Positions 27,161-35,715 of a DNA stretch of 64,000 nt are shown here, in pieces. How positions within the stretch are numbered: the stretch's first letter is position 1; every line of letters starts with the position of its first letter. The stretch comes from Gordonibacter sp034932485 (GTDB lineage: Bacteria; Actinomycetota; Coriobacteriia; Coriobacteriales; Eggerthellaceae), in assembly GCA_034932485.1 (NCBI GenBank), contig JAYFOQ010000007.1, positions 8,891 to 72,890 on the forward strand, written 5' to 3'. The position numbers and the translations under genes were made by a program. The notes under the pieces were generated by a model. The model worked only from the letters and a program-made list of their open reading frames with translations, did no database searches and was not told the origin of the DNA.

Positions 27161-28538
27161 CGGCTCCCCCGTTATCTGCGTTACCAGCTGAGCCATTTAT
27201 ACTCGCTGTACATCCGGCACCATTTCCACCTTCCATACCAAATACATTGCCCCAATTCAACAGATTCTTACGCATTTCAACGCTCATCGCGTGCGCCCAA
27301 AGACCTTCGTGGCGAGCAATAGTCATAACCGTGTCGGCATCATTAACCAGCGCCGCCGAAGAATACTGAATGACGCTTGATTTCTTCACAAACTCGTCTA
27401 CCGAGAGGGGCGAGGCATAGCGAGCCGTGCCACCCGTTGGTAGCGTGTGGTTCGGTCCAGCCGCATAATCACCCACAGCCTCCGGCGTCCAGGGACCTAA
27501 AAAGATGGCACCAGCATTGCGAATGGAACCCAACAGATCGAAGGCGTGATCGAGATGTAGTTCCAAATGTTCAGGAGCGATAACATTTACGGCATCGAGC
27601 GCCTGGGCAAGATCGCTGCACACCACAATAAGGCCCTGATCGGCAAGTGATGCTGCCGTAATCTCAGCACGCGTTGAGGTACGCATATGACACTCAACCA
27701 TACGCTCCACCTCGTCGGCATAAGCCTCGTCAAACGTAATTAAATAACAGGTAGCCAGGGGGTCGTGCTCGGCTTGAGCCATAAGATCTATTGCTACCAA
27801 AGCCGCGTCTGCAGCCGCATCAGCTACGACGCACACCTCGGAGGGACCCGCAATCATATCAATGCCCACATCACCCGACACAACCTTCTTTGCGGCAGCA
27901 ACATACGCGTTACCCGGCCCCGTAATTTTCACCACCGGCTTAATTGACTCGGTACCATAGGCTAGCGCAGCCACCGCTTGGGCCCCACCCACGGAATATA
28001 TCTCGTTAACGCCCGCAATACGACACGCTTCCAAAATAGCCGGATCCAACGTGCCATCTGGTGTTGGCGGCGTCACACATACAATGCGTGGCACGCCCGC
28101 TACAACAGCAGGCAAAGCGTTCATCAGCACCGACGAAGGGTACAATGCACGCCCTCCCGGTACGTAAATACCTACCGATTCCAGCGGCTCAACCTTACTG
28201 CCCACCAGCGCGCCATCTTCTCGCACCGTGAACCAGCTTTGCTGGCGCTGGCGTTCGTGAAAATCGCGAATTTGATCGGCGGCTTGACGCAAGGCCTTCG
28301 CCGTCTTCTCATCCACGCTTGCAGCAGCATCGGCAATGGCAGCATAAGGAACACGGAAGTCCTCAACACACACACCATCGAACTTCTCAGTGAATTCACG
28401 TAGGGCCACATCTCCACGCTCACGCACTTGCTCAATGATGTCAGTTGCTGCAACAAGGGCGGAGGCATTAAACGCACCCGTACGCTTGAGATGGGCGTTT
28501 GAGAATACCTCCCCAGATTTCAGTACAATACGGCGCAT
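27153..28538 (-). CDS. hisD: Histidinol dehydrogenase
   Basis: A 461-residue zinc enzyme catalysing the last two oxidation steps. IAGPSEVCVVAD, the catalytic Glu/His pair in VIAPEHLELH and the GPNHTLPT(G) metal/substrate motif are visible. The last ~25 residues form a Gly/Asn/Ala-rich tail that is not part of the family. AAGGAG precedes the start; the hisZG stop is 3 bases upstream. Confidence 0.96.
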   Translation of the reverse strand: MRRIVLKSGEVFSNAHLKRTGAFNASALVAATDIIEQVRERGDVALREFTEKFDGVCVEDFRVPYAAIADAAASVDEKTAKALRQAADQIRDFHERQRQQSWFTVREDGALVGSKVEPLESVGIYVPGGRALYPSSVLMNALPAVVAGVPRIVCVTPPTPDGTLDPAILEACRIAGVNEIYSVGGAQAVAALAYGTESIKPVVKITGPGNAYVAAAKKVVSGDVGIDMIAGPSEVCVVADAAADAALVAIDLMAQAEHDPLATCYLITFDEAYADEVERMVECHMRTSTRAEITAASLADQGLIVVCSDLAQALDAVNVIAPEHLELHLDHAFDLLGSIRNAGAIFLGPWTPEAVGDYAAGPNHTLPTGGTARYASPLSVDEFVKKSSVIQYSSAALVNDADTVMTIARHEGLWAHAMSVEMRKNLLNWGNVFGMEGGNGAGCTASINGSAGNADNGGADA

Positions 28539-28541
28539 GGA

Positions 28542-30218
28542 CTACTCCTTTTCCTTGCAGGCTTCGCACGTAGAAGGCTCGGCACCCTCTTGTAGTGCTT
28601 GAGCCAATTGTACGATACGAGGGTCGGTACGAAATGCGCAGGTGTTCGAAAAGAAGCGCGCTGTAGACGAAAGGACATCATCCACAATGACAAGATCATT
28701 CTCGCGTAGGGTCGTACCAGTAGCAGTGATATCCACGATACGCTCGGCCATGCCTGTTAGCGGCGCCAGCTCTATATTGCCGTGCAGCTTCACTATTTCC
28801 ACCTGAACACCCGTTTTTGCATAATGTGCGCGCGTGATACGAGGATATTTTGTAGCCACGCGAAGGGAGCCAAGGCGCCGATAATGGTCACGGACAGCAT
28901 CGGTTGCACCAGCCGGTTCGGCCACCACAAATCGACAGGCACCAAACTTCAAGTCGGCAAGTTCCACCACATCGGGATTAGCCTCAAGCAGCGAGTCTTT
29001 GCCGCATATGCCGCAGTCAGCCGCACCTAACGCCACAAATGCAGGCGCGTCGGTGGGGCGCACAATAACATACTCAACCCCAGGATTGCGAATAATAAGC
29101 GCACGACCGGCATCGGCCAAACCTGTCACGTCTAGCCCTGCGCCCTCAAGTGCGGCGATCGTGTCGGCATTGAGTGAGCCTTTCGGAACAGCGATACGCA
29201 GAGGACGACCCTCAGCTTGGCTTTCCGCAGGTGTACGCTCCGATACTGCGGCGGCCGCCATAGCTTGCTCAAGGAAGAACGCAAAGCCCGCAGCAGGACG
29301 ATTTGCCCCATAAGCGCCAATCATGTTATCGTAGCGACCGCCGCCGCCGAGTGGCGTACCTAAACCGGGTGCATAGGCTTCAAAGACGATACCCGTGTAG
29401 TAATCAAACGAGCTCATAACCGAAAAATCAACTAATAGTCGATCAGCCAAACCAGCTTCAACAAGGGCATCAAACGATGCCGCAAAGTCGTCTAGCCCAT
29501 CTTCACACCCGAGCGGAGCCACGAGCGACCGCACTCGCTCAATAGCTTCACGCTTGCCGCGGATGCGAGGCAACAAGGAGATAGCCTCTGCAAACGGCAA
29601 GGGAACGCCAACCTCCGTGGCTTGCGCGGCAAGTCGATCAATCTCGACAAAATTCGAAGCATGAAATGCATCGAGTACCCAAGCTCTCCAGGATAGAGGA
29701 GCGCCACTTTTCTCAAGCAGCGCACGTAACACGCCCACCGTAGCCACCGCCAACTTGAAGTCGCGCACACCCGCCAGCTGAAGCGCATCGACCAAGAGTC
29801 CCACCACCTCAGCATCGGCGGATACGCCAGCCTCACCGATGCACTCAATACCGATTTGCGTCAGTTCACGTGCAGCGGCCTGCATCTGACCTTCAGCCTC
29901 ACGAAACACACGCTGTAAATAACGGAGACGCAGCGGTTCAGGCTGGTCGGACAAACGCGTGGCAACCATGCGCGCAACCTGTAACGTCACATCAGGACGC
30001 ATGGCCAGCAGATCACCTTGGGAATCGAACAACTTGAACGGAGACCCAGCCATTCTCCCCGACGCACGAAGGACATCCATAACCTCCAATGTAGGCGTCT
30101 CTACAGGTGTGTAACCACAGGCAGCAAAACGCGCCTGAACCTCATGCGAAATGCGCTCACGCGTCTGCGCTTCATCGCCGAGTACGTCTCTAAACCCTGC
30201 CGGTGTCACGAAATCCAT
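28542..30218 (-). CDS. HisZ-HisG fusion: ATP phosphoribosyltransferase, regulatory plus catalytic
   Basis: A 558-residue fusion of the two subunits of the short-form enzyme for the first step of histidine synthesis. Residues 1-325 are HisZ, a HisRS-like regulatory domain (MDFVTPAGFRDVLGDEA at the start, LGGGGRYDNMIGAYG near the end). After a ~25-residue linker, residues ~345-540 are short-form HisG (RIAVPKGSLNADT; DVVELADLKFGA; the PRPP-binding stretch DITATGTTL). HisZ and HisG are normally separate proteins forming an octamer. It is the first gene of the his operon. A cysteine-containing tail CEACKEKE closes it. ATG at 30218 was chosen as the first core methionine; 30236 is an alternative. 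Confidence 0.93.
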   Translation of the reverse strand: MDFVTPAGFRDVLGDEAQTRERISHEVQARFAACGYTPVETPTLEVMDVLRASGRMAGSPFKLFDSQGDLLAMRPDVTLQVARMVATRLSDQPEPLRLRYLQRVFREAEGQMQAAARELTQIGIECIGEAGVSADAEVVGLLVDALQLAGVRDFKLAVATVGVLRALLEKSGAPLSWRAWVLDAFHASNFVEIDRLAAQATEVGVPLPFAEAISLLPRIRGKREAIERVRSLVAPLGCEDGLDDFAASFDALVEAGLADRLLVDFSVMSSFDYYTGIVFEAYAPGLGTPLGGGGRYDNMIGAYGANRPAAGFAFFLEQAMAAAAVSERTPAESQAEGRPLRIAVPKGSLNADTIAALEGAGLDVTGLADAGRALIIRNPGVEYVIVRPTDAPAFVALGAADCGICGKDSLLEANPDVVELADLKFGACRFVVAEPAGATDAVRDHYRRLGSLRVATKYPRITRAHYAKTGVQVEIVKLHGNIELAPLTGMAERIVDITATGTTLRENDLVIVDDVLSSTARFFSNTCAFRTDPRIVQLAQALQEGAEPSTCEACKEKE

Positions 30219-30400
30219 GTCCTCTTCTTTCTGCATATCAACGAATCGGGAAAAGGGCGACAAGCGGATACCTGGACAGGAAGTTCTTTCCCTAGATGCC
30301 ACAGATGCTCAGCTGAACCGCGGTTTCGCTCGAACGATTTCCCACAAGACGCAGTTCTATCGCCTCAATGCCGTCAAAGCCGCTGCTCGCCTCTCCTTCT

Positions 30401-30456
30401 CTAAATACTTCCGATACTTTATCACAGTAGAGTGTTAAAGCATCGGAAGTATTTAG
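30401..30456. promoter_or_regulatory. 21-base inverted repeat upstream of hisZG
   Basis: Arms 30401-30421 and 30436-30456 (core AAATACTTCCGAT / ATCGGAAGTATTT) match at 20 of 21 positions around a 14-base loop, 183 bases upstream of the fusion gene. No T run follows in either direction, so it is more likely an operator or leader hairpin than a terminator. Confidence 0.6.
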
Positions 30457-30657
30457 ATAATTAGCATAATTCCACGATAGCATCATTTCGACAAACCATA
30501 GACCCTTCCCGTCAAAGGTTTTCGTAAGCTATCGCACAGACAACAGCTTCGGTAAAGGAACCGTTCCCGACCTGCGGAAGACCTTCGGTCACCGAGAGCC
30601 CGGTTGTTATTCATTGCTCTTTAAATAGAAGAACATCCCAGTCTCTGCAAATAGAAA

Positions 30658-30693
30658 ATGCCCGGCCTGCGTTGAGCTTCGCAGGTCGGGCAT
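30658..30693 (-). terminator. Intrinsic terminator of the surface-protein gene
   Basis: Arms ATGCCCGGCCTGCG and CGCAGGTCGGGCAT pair almost perfectly (one G-T) around an 8-base loop; on the minus strand TTTTCTATTT follows. Confidence 0.85.
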
Positions 30694-30701
30694 CGAAACG
30701 A

Positions 30702-33700
30702 TCAAAGAACACGCACTGGCCATAACTTGTGCTTGTAGCCCCAGTTCGGAGGTGACACCTTGTACACTTCACGGTGCCAGCTGAGCAGCATATTACGTGT
30801 CACCCCGCCGGTCTTCAGATCAAATACGTCCACCTTTACCTCGCGCTCGTGCTCTATCGCGGTTCGATCTATGGTCTTTGAGTAGGACGCATTACTCACC
30901 GCAATCAGACTCGAGGGGCGCTCCTCCCAGTACCAACCGCGCCAAAGGTGATCACTATTAAAGTCTCCGACGTTTTGAGGGTTTCCTCGCCCGGCATACG
31001 AGCTTACACCCACCCCCAGCGCCATTAGTTCGGCATAGAGGCTGTCGGCGCCTTCGAAGTTTTTCACGAGCCGCACTTGCTTCAGATTCGACTGCATCTG
31101 ATCCCATTGACCAAGGTTGATGTATCCATGGTTGTCGAATTCGAACTTGTGTATTGCCCCCTCGTCGACATTCTTTCCAAACCCGTCCACCGCCACGTTG
31201 CTATAGGTGTTCGAGGCGAGCAAGGTGCTGGCATCGTACACCTTATTGGTCACGAGATTTTTGATCTTGCCATTCGCTAAGGCTTGCGTATTCTGGTAAT
31301 AATCCGAAGGTTTCGCCAAGTAGGGTTTTCCCTTGTCGTCAAGCTCCACGGTACCGTATATCTTCAGGGTAACTCGTTCTGCCTGCGATTTAAGGCTTTC
31401 GATGTTTTTACTGTATGGGCCATCACCACCGGAAAACGGATCATCCGGATCGCCTTCTATACCATTCAACGCGTTCAAGTACGCCATCGTTGAACCGTAG
31501 CCATACGTGTAGGCGGTAAACAAACTTCCTAGATAGGTCGACTTCGCAGAGAACGTCTCAGGATCCCAATTGTAGTAAGACTCCAGCCAACTGTAGTATT
31601 CCGAAACAACGTCTTCACCTTGTCCCAAGATCAAGTCGCCCAAGGCCATGGTTTCAGCATACGAGGTCGTTCCGGTCAGGTTCTCCTGCTTTTTCATTGC
31701 CCGGACATAATTACCGAGCAACTTTTTGTTTTTGCCGTTGAAATCATCGTATGATTCACCGGTGTCGGTCTTATCGATGTTCTGAATAAGTGTCTCGTAC
31801 AATCCGCCGTATCCATCCAGCGTGGTCATGCGGTGTTTGATCTCAGCCCAATTCGCCACGTATCCCGCGCGCTTATCGATTTGGTCAAGTTTGCCAGCCA
31901 ACCCCTCGATCTCTCTTTGCATAACGGTCATCTGGCCTTCCATCGTCTTCAACTCGTTGTAGATGTCAGTCAGCGTAACCTCGGGGGTAGTGTTCAAGAA
32001 GCTTGCGATAAGTCCGAGCAGCGACCCAATGCCGTTCGAGATGTTACCCTTTCCCTGCGCGAAGCCACCAATGGCGTTAGCGAGGAACTCCAACGTTTCG
32101 AAAGCCGTCTTCGCATCGTCGGTCGGATTACCCAAAACACTGGCTTGCGAGAGCGAGCCTTGGACCAGACCAACATCGCACGCATCCTGCCCGATGCCGT
32201 AGGCATTTAGCACCACACCATCGGCCAGGCGCACCTGGGCGCAGGAAACAAGCGCTTCTATGTTTTCGCGCAAGGTGCCTTCCGCATCCTCCACGCCAAG
32301 CTCCGAAAAGCTCGCCTTCAAATCCTCGACCGCATCAGCAGGCAGATTAAAGAAGAAGGAAAACGAGAAACCATCGTCGTAAAGCTCGCCCAATTCGACC
32401 GTCTCGTTGCCCAAGAAGCCGCCATCCACTTGCTCCGAGAACAGAGGAAACGTCACCTGATCCATGCTTTGCAGATCGAGTGTTCCGTCTTCCACGGCAA
32501 GCTGTACCTGGCCGTACACCTTCACCATTCCCTCTGCTGAGTCTTCAACGTCGGTCACCGAAACCAACCCGCGCGGTGCCGCGTAAATCGCGGAGGCAAG
32601 CGATACAGCTGGCCCCTCGACTAGGTCGCTCGTGAGGTTGATAACGGGATGTCCAACCAACAACGATCCCTCTACCATAAGCTCGTCTTCGCCCTTCGCG
32701 TCAAGAACATCCCCCAACGCCTCGAACTGATCTTGCGGCGTGGATGCTACCACCTTCACCTGCAGTTCTGCATGGTGATCGTCATTGGCATCAACTGCGA
32801 AGCCGACCGCACTCAAAGCCTGGTTGGAGAACGTGAAGGCAGCTGTACTTGCGTCAGCGACAAAGCGGCCATTCTCAACGCTCAGGGGAATGGTAAACAC
32901 GGATGTTCCTGCATCGTAGGAACCCTGTTCGGGGTCGAATACGACTACAGGGCTCTCAACCGCCACAAGGGCACTTCCCCGCGCGGAGGCATCGGTAAAC
33001 GAGCCATTGGGGAACACGATGAGACCGTCTCCTCCGGCATCACCCGTGTCACCGTCAAGCAGCACCTCCACCTCACAGTCGGACAAGCGCTCAACAGAAT
33101 AGATAGACAGCGCCTCGAATTGCTCGCCGAGAACAAGATCGTTCTTTGACAGGTCATCAGCGAAAGGAACGTCAGAAACAAGCCTAATGACAGCCGACTG
33201 AGCGTTAGCCGAGATGCCCTGACCGTCGGATGTGACCACTTGGGCTATAGAGGCGTTATCAACTATCGACACCGACCCCACGACAAGCTGTGCCTCGACA
33301 GCAAGCGACGGCGACGAGCAAACCGCCTTGCCCGAAATGGTAAAACCAGCTACCCCTCCCGCTTCTTCGCCCCACGCGATCGAGGGGAACGAGGGCGCCA
33401 AACCTACGACGAGCGCCACTGCAAGAAACAACGAAATGCCTTGTCCCGCTTTCGCCCGAAGTGACCGGTTACGCGCGAACAATACGCAACAGAGCACGGC
33501 AAGCGCCGCCACACCCAAAGCAAGCGCCCCGACGACACCGGGGGGAAGTGCGTCGCCCGTGGAAACAAGTTTACCCGCCGTCGAGACCGAACCCTCGCCC
33601 ATCTTCACGCTCAATACCAGTTCTAGCATCCCACCGGGCTCAACCCTAGCCGCCATACCCGACAAAGATGCGGACGAATCGACCAGAGTTGCGCCCTGAG

Positions 33701-34049
33701 GCAAGACAGCCTGCAAGCACACGTCGCTCCATGCATTCACTGAATCATTGAGCGCACGAAACGTCACCACGGCCGTCTCGCCGGTCGCATAAGACTGTTG
33801 ATCAAACGAACCCGTCAATCGCGCCGACGCAGCAACGTTCTCGAGAACAGCCTCGGCCGACCCTACGTCCCCCTGAATCCCGACTTCATCTGCGAGAGCA
33901 TGCGCGGGCAAGCCGAACATAGTCGCCCATATCAGAAACAGTAATACGAGGAGGGATACGGAAACCAGCACCAGCCGTCTGGGGCATAGGATGCACGCAG
34001 CAGCGCGGGCATCCTGATTGGATGCCGACAAGAAACAAGACGGGCTCAT
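30702..34049 (-). CDS. Large surface-exposed protein, unknown function
   Basis: A 1115-residue protein I cannot assign. An N-terminal signal/anchor helix lies at about 27-50 (LPAHALADE after it). A DUF11/CARDB-like beta domain (60-150) follows. Then STGDALPPG, a hydrophobic helix and a basic stop (FARNRSLRAK), resembling a wall-sorting signal, stand directly before a second signal-peptide-like helix ending PSIAWGEE (about 205-235). Beta-rich, Asp/Glu-rich segments with VADAST- and SVT-type strands cover 240-640, a coiled coil lies near 690-740 (KTMEGQMTVMQREIEGL), and the C-terminal 350 residues are Tyr-rich and mostly helical. GAGG precedes ATG 34049. Adhesin or toxin-like roles are only guesses. 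Confidence 0.75.
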   Translation of the reverse strand: MSPSCFLSASNQDARAAACILCPRRLVLVSVSLLVLLFLIWATMFGLPAHALADEVGIQGDVGSAEAVLENVAASARLTGSFDQQSYATGETAVVTFRALNDSVNAWSDVCLQAVLPQGATLVDSSASLSGMAARVEPGGMLELVLSVKMGEGSVSTAGKLVSTGDALPPGVVGALALGVAALAVLCCVLFARNRSLRAKAGQGISLFLAVALVVGLAPSFPSIAWGEEAGGVAGFTISGKAVCSSPSLAVEAQLVVGSVSIVDNASIAQVVTSDGQGISANAQSAVIRLVSDVPFADDLSKNDLVLGEQFEALSIYSVERLSDCEVEVLLDGDTGDAGGDGLIVFPNGSFTDASARGSALVAVESPVVVFDPEQGSYDAGTSVFTIPLSVENGRFVADASTAAFTFSNQALSAVGFAVDANDDHHAELQVKVVASTPQDQFEALGDVLDAKGEDELMVEGSLLVGHPVINLTSDLVEGPAVSLASAIYAAPRGLVSVTDVEDSAEGMVKVYGQVQLAVEDGTLDLQSMDQVTFPLFSEQVDGGFLGNETVELGELYDDGFSFSFFFNLPADAVEDLKASFSELGVEDAEGTLRENIEALVSCAQVRLADGVVLNAYGIGQDACDVGLVQGSLSQASVLGNPTDDAKTAFETLEFLANAIGGFAQGKGNISNGIGSLLGLIASFLNTTPEVTLTDIYNELKTMEGQMTVMQREIEGLAGKLDQIDKRAGYVANWAEIKHRMTTLDGYGGLYETLIQNIDKTDTGESYDDFNGKNKKLLGNYVRAMKKQENLTGTTSYAETMALGDLILGQGEDVVSEYYSWLESYYNWDPETFSAKSTYLGSLFTAYTYGYGSTMAYLNALNGIEGDPDDPFSGGDGPYSKNIESLKSQAERVTLKIYGTVELDDKGKPYLAKPSDYYQNTQALANGKIKNLVTNKVYDASTLLASNTYSNVAVDGFGKNVDEGAIHKFEFDNHGYINLGQWDQMQSNLKQVRLVKNFEGADSLYAELMALGVGVSSYAGRGNPQNVGDFNSDHLWRGWYWEERPSSLIAVSNASYSKTIDRTAIEHEREVKVDVFDLKTGGVTRNMLLSWHREVYKVSPPNWGYKHKLWPVRVL

Positions 34050-34190
34050 AGTACCTCGATTCAACGAAAGGGCTCTTCCGTCAATTATATGAGCCGTCCG
34101 CACACTTCAAACTAGCCTTGTTCGCTGGAAAAACGACTACTTTCGAAGCATACTCAGCATCTACCGACCGGCGCCCCCTCTGAAGGTGCC

Positions 34191-35114
34191 CTATAAAAGC
34201 GACATCTGCTGCGGAGCAAAATCGTAGGCGCAGACCACTTCATCTTCCAGAAGATCGATTTCATGGGACTGCCAATCCTTGAGGGACACGAGAAAGTTCA
34301 TACCTCCCTGCTCAAACACGAGCGTACCCCCCACCATCCCCATGCAGCGCCCGCCACACACGTTGGAATCGCCGTTAGGTATCTGCAGGTCGTCGCATGC
34401 AGGCGAGGGACCAACGAAATAATACGGGGAGAGATCGAGTGCTGGCTCGGCCGCATCGAACCCGGTGCGCGGCACAATCTCTACCGCTGCCAGCCGCGCT
34501 ACTGCGGCATCGAGTACATCACCGGCTTCGGCAAAGTCATAGCGTTCGTTGGCAAGAAGCTCCACCTTTTTGCCTTGACGCATAGTCTCGGACACGCCTT
34601 GCTGGGCACAGAGCGCCGCTTCGAGATCACGCGCTTCATACGCGTCAGGGAACCGCCCGACCACACGCGCAGCGCGCGCACCCTGATCAAGAAGGCGGCG
34701 AATACCTCGCACCTCCGCTGAGATGCCGGCCTTCAGGTGAGCGGGAGAAAAATAAGCCAAGTATACGTAGTGCGGCGTAAGGTTATAGGCACGCTGCTGG
34801 GGCGACACGAAATCAGCGTGATAGAACGAAGGATTGAATCCAGTTGCCTCTTGACAGGCGGGACACATGTCGTCCTTAGTGTCGGACGGCAGCTCAAGGG
34901 CCATCGGACACACCTGCGCTTCTCCCGTAACCAAATCGAAGCGCCCGACGCAGCGACGCCGCGGCAGACGGCGCAGTGAAAACGTTTTACCCAGCACGGA
35001 ATAACGCATGCGCCTAGCGCCATCGATATCATTAATGGCGAGATAAGGGCTTCCCTTCTCATCGAACCCATAGCCTGCAAAGATGGAAACGTGGTCACCT
35101 AAAAAACGTGTCAT
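34191..35114 (-). CDS. DUF2797 family protein
   Basis: A 307-residue cytoplasmic protein of unknown function. A CxG...CP...CPAC set of cysteines (residues ~55-95) suggests a zinc site, and HYVYLAYFSPAHLKAGIS followed by RRLLDQGARAA recalls a GIY-YIG nuclease-like fold, both typical of DUF2797. It stands alone, with AAGGT before the ATG, and is unrelated in strand context to the surface protein beyond sharing direction. Substrate and role unknown. Confidence 0.75.
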   Translation of the reverse strand: MTRFLGDHVSIFAGYGFDEKGSPYLAINDIDGARRMRYSVLGKTFSLRRLPRRRCVGRFDLVTGEAQVCPMALELPSDTKDDMCPACQEATGFNPSFYHADFVSPQQRAYNLTPHYVYLAYFSPAHLKAGISAEVRGIRRLLDQGARAARVVGRFPDAYEARDLEAALCAQQGVSETMRQGKKVELLANERYDFAEAGDVLDAAVARLAAVEIVPRTGFDAAEPALDLSPYYFVGPSPACDDLQIPNGDSNVCGGRCMGMVGGTLVFEQGGMNFLVSLKDWQSHEIDLLEDEVVCAYDFAPQQMSLL

Positions 35115-35298
35115 ATTGTTTACCTTGCCTAACCTATATCTTGCTGATCATTTTTTTCGTTAGAAATGATAGCGCAACGAAAAGGCACAAGTGACTCCCA
35201 TGGAACAACATGTCGAAAAATCGCAAAGAGTGGCAGTGCGGTGCGGTAACCAGAATTACTGCGGGCTCGAGCGGGTAGTCAGTATGACGGATGTTTTA

Positions 35299-35326
35299 GC
35301 CGTTATGCCTGCAATTGCATAACGGC
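35299..35326. terminator. Hairpin at the end of the small membrane protein gene
   Basis: Perfect 10-base arms GCCGTTATGC / GCATAACGGC overlap the stop codon of the gene at 35303. The downstream tract is AT-rich but lacks a proper T run, so terminator function is uncertain. Confidence 0.45.
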
Positions 35327-35581
35327 TTGCGACGCAGCCCACCAGAAATATACCGTAAATGCCACGAAGAGCGTAAGAAATATCTTCACCACGACGTTCC
35401 AATTACTCTTCCACAGAAGCACCAAGCCAACCGGCCAGAATATCAGTACGAAGAAAATGATCCAGAACGTCTGTTGATACCATTTCTTGTCACTAGGAGG
35501 CTTCTCATCGATAAGAACGTTTGCGTTTTCACGCAGGTCACGCCGTTGCCAGTCCCCCGGACGTCGGTTCTCGTTGTTCAT
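35303..35581 (-). CDS. Small two-helix membrane protein, unknown
   Basis: A 92-residue protein with a charged N-terminus (NENRRPGDWQRRDLREN) and two hydrophobic helices at about 37-57 and 65-85, rich in Trp and Phe (FWIIFFVLIFWPVGLVLLW). The pattern resembles small envelope proteins found next to many Gram-positive genes; no function is known. AAAGGGCGG precedes ATG 35581. Confidence 0.7.
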   Translation of the reverse strand: MNNENRRPGDWQRRDLRENANVLIDEKPPSDKKWYQQTFWIIFFVLIFWPVGLVLLWKSNWNVVVKIFLTLFVAFTVYFWWAASQAVMQLQA

Positions 35582-35715
35582 GTGCCGCCCTTTCGTTGAT
35601 ACCTCTCTACGCATTCATCCTAACACGAACCCACAACCCATTCGCATACAAGGCTAGTTTGAGCCAACTTGTTACGCACGCAAGATCAACCAGGCGCACG
35701 CCACCGCAATAGCCT

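Larger units (their letters stand above)
30219..30701. promoter_or_regulatory. Leader/promoter region of the histidine operon
   Basis: The 483-base gap holds no credible gene. It contains the long inverted repeat at 30401-30456 and the terminator of the surface-protein gene at 30658-30693. No T-box core (GGUGGNACCGCG) or His-codon leader peptide was recognised on the minus strand. Confidence 0.5.

Noticed and set aside
30219..30400. T-box riboswitch for the his operon
   Set aside because: A GAAACCGCGG stretch resembles part of a T-box core, but the conserved GGUGGNACCGCG motif and terminator are absent.
30292..30486. Minus-strand 64-codon frame before hisZG as a leader peptide
   Set aside because: It has no His codons run and spans the inverted repeat, so it does not fit a his attenuator peptide.
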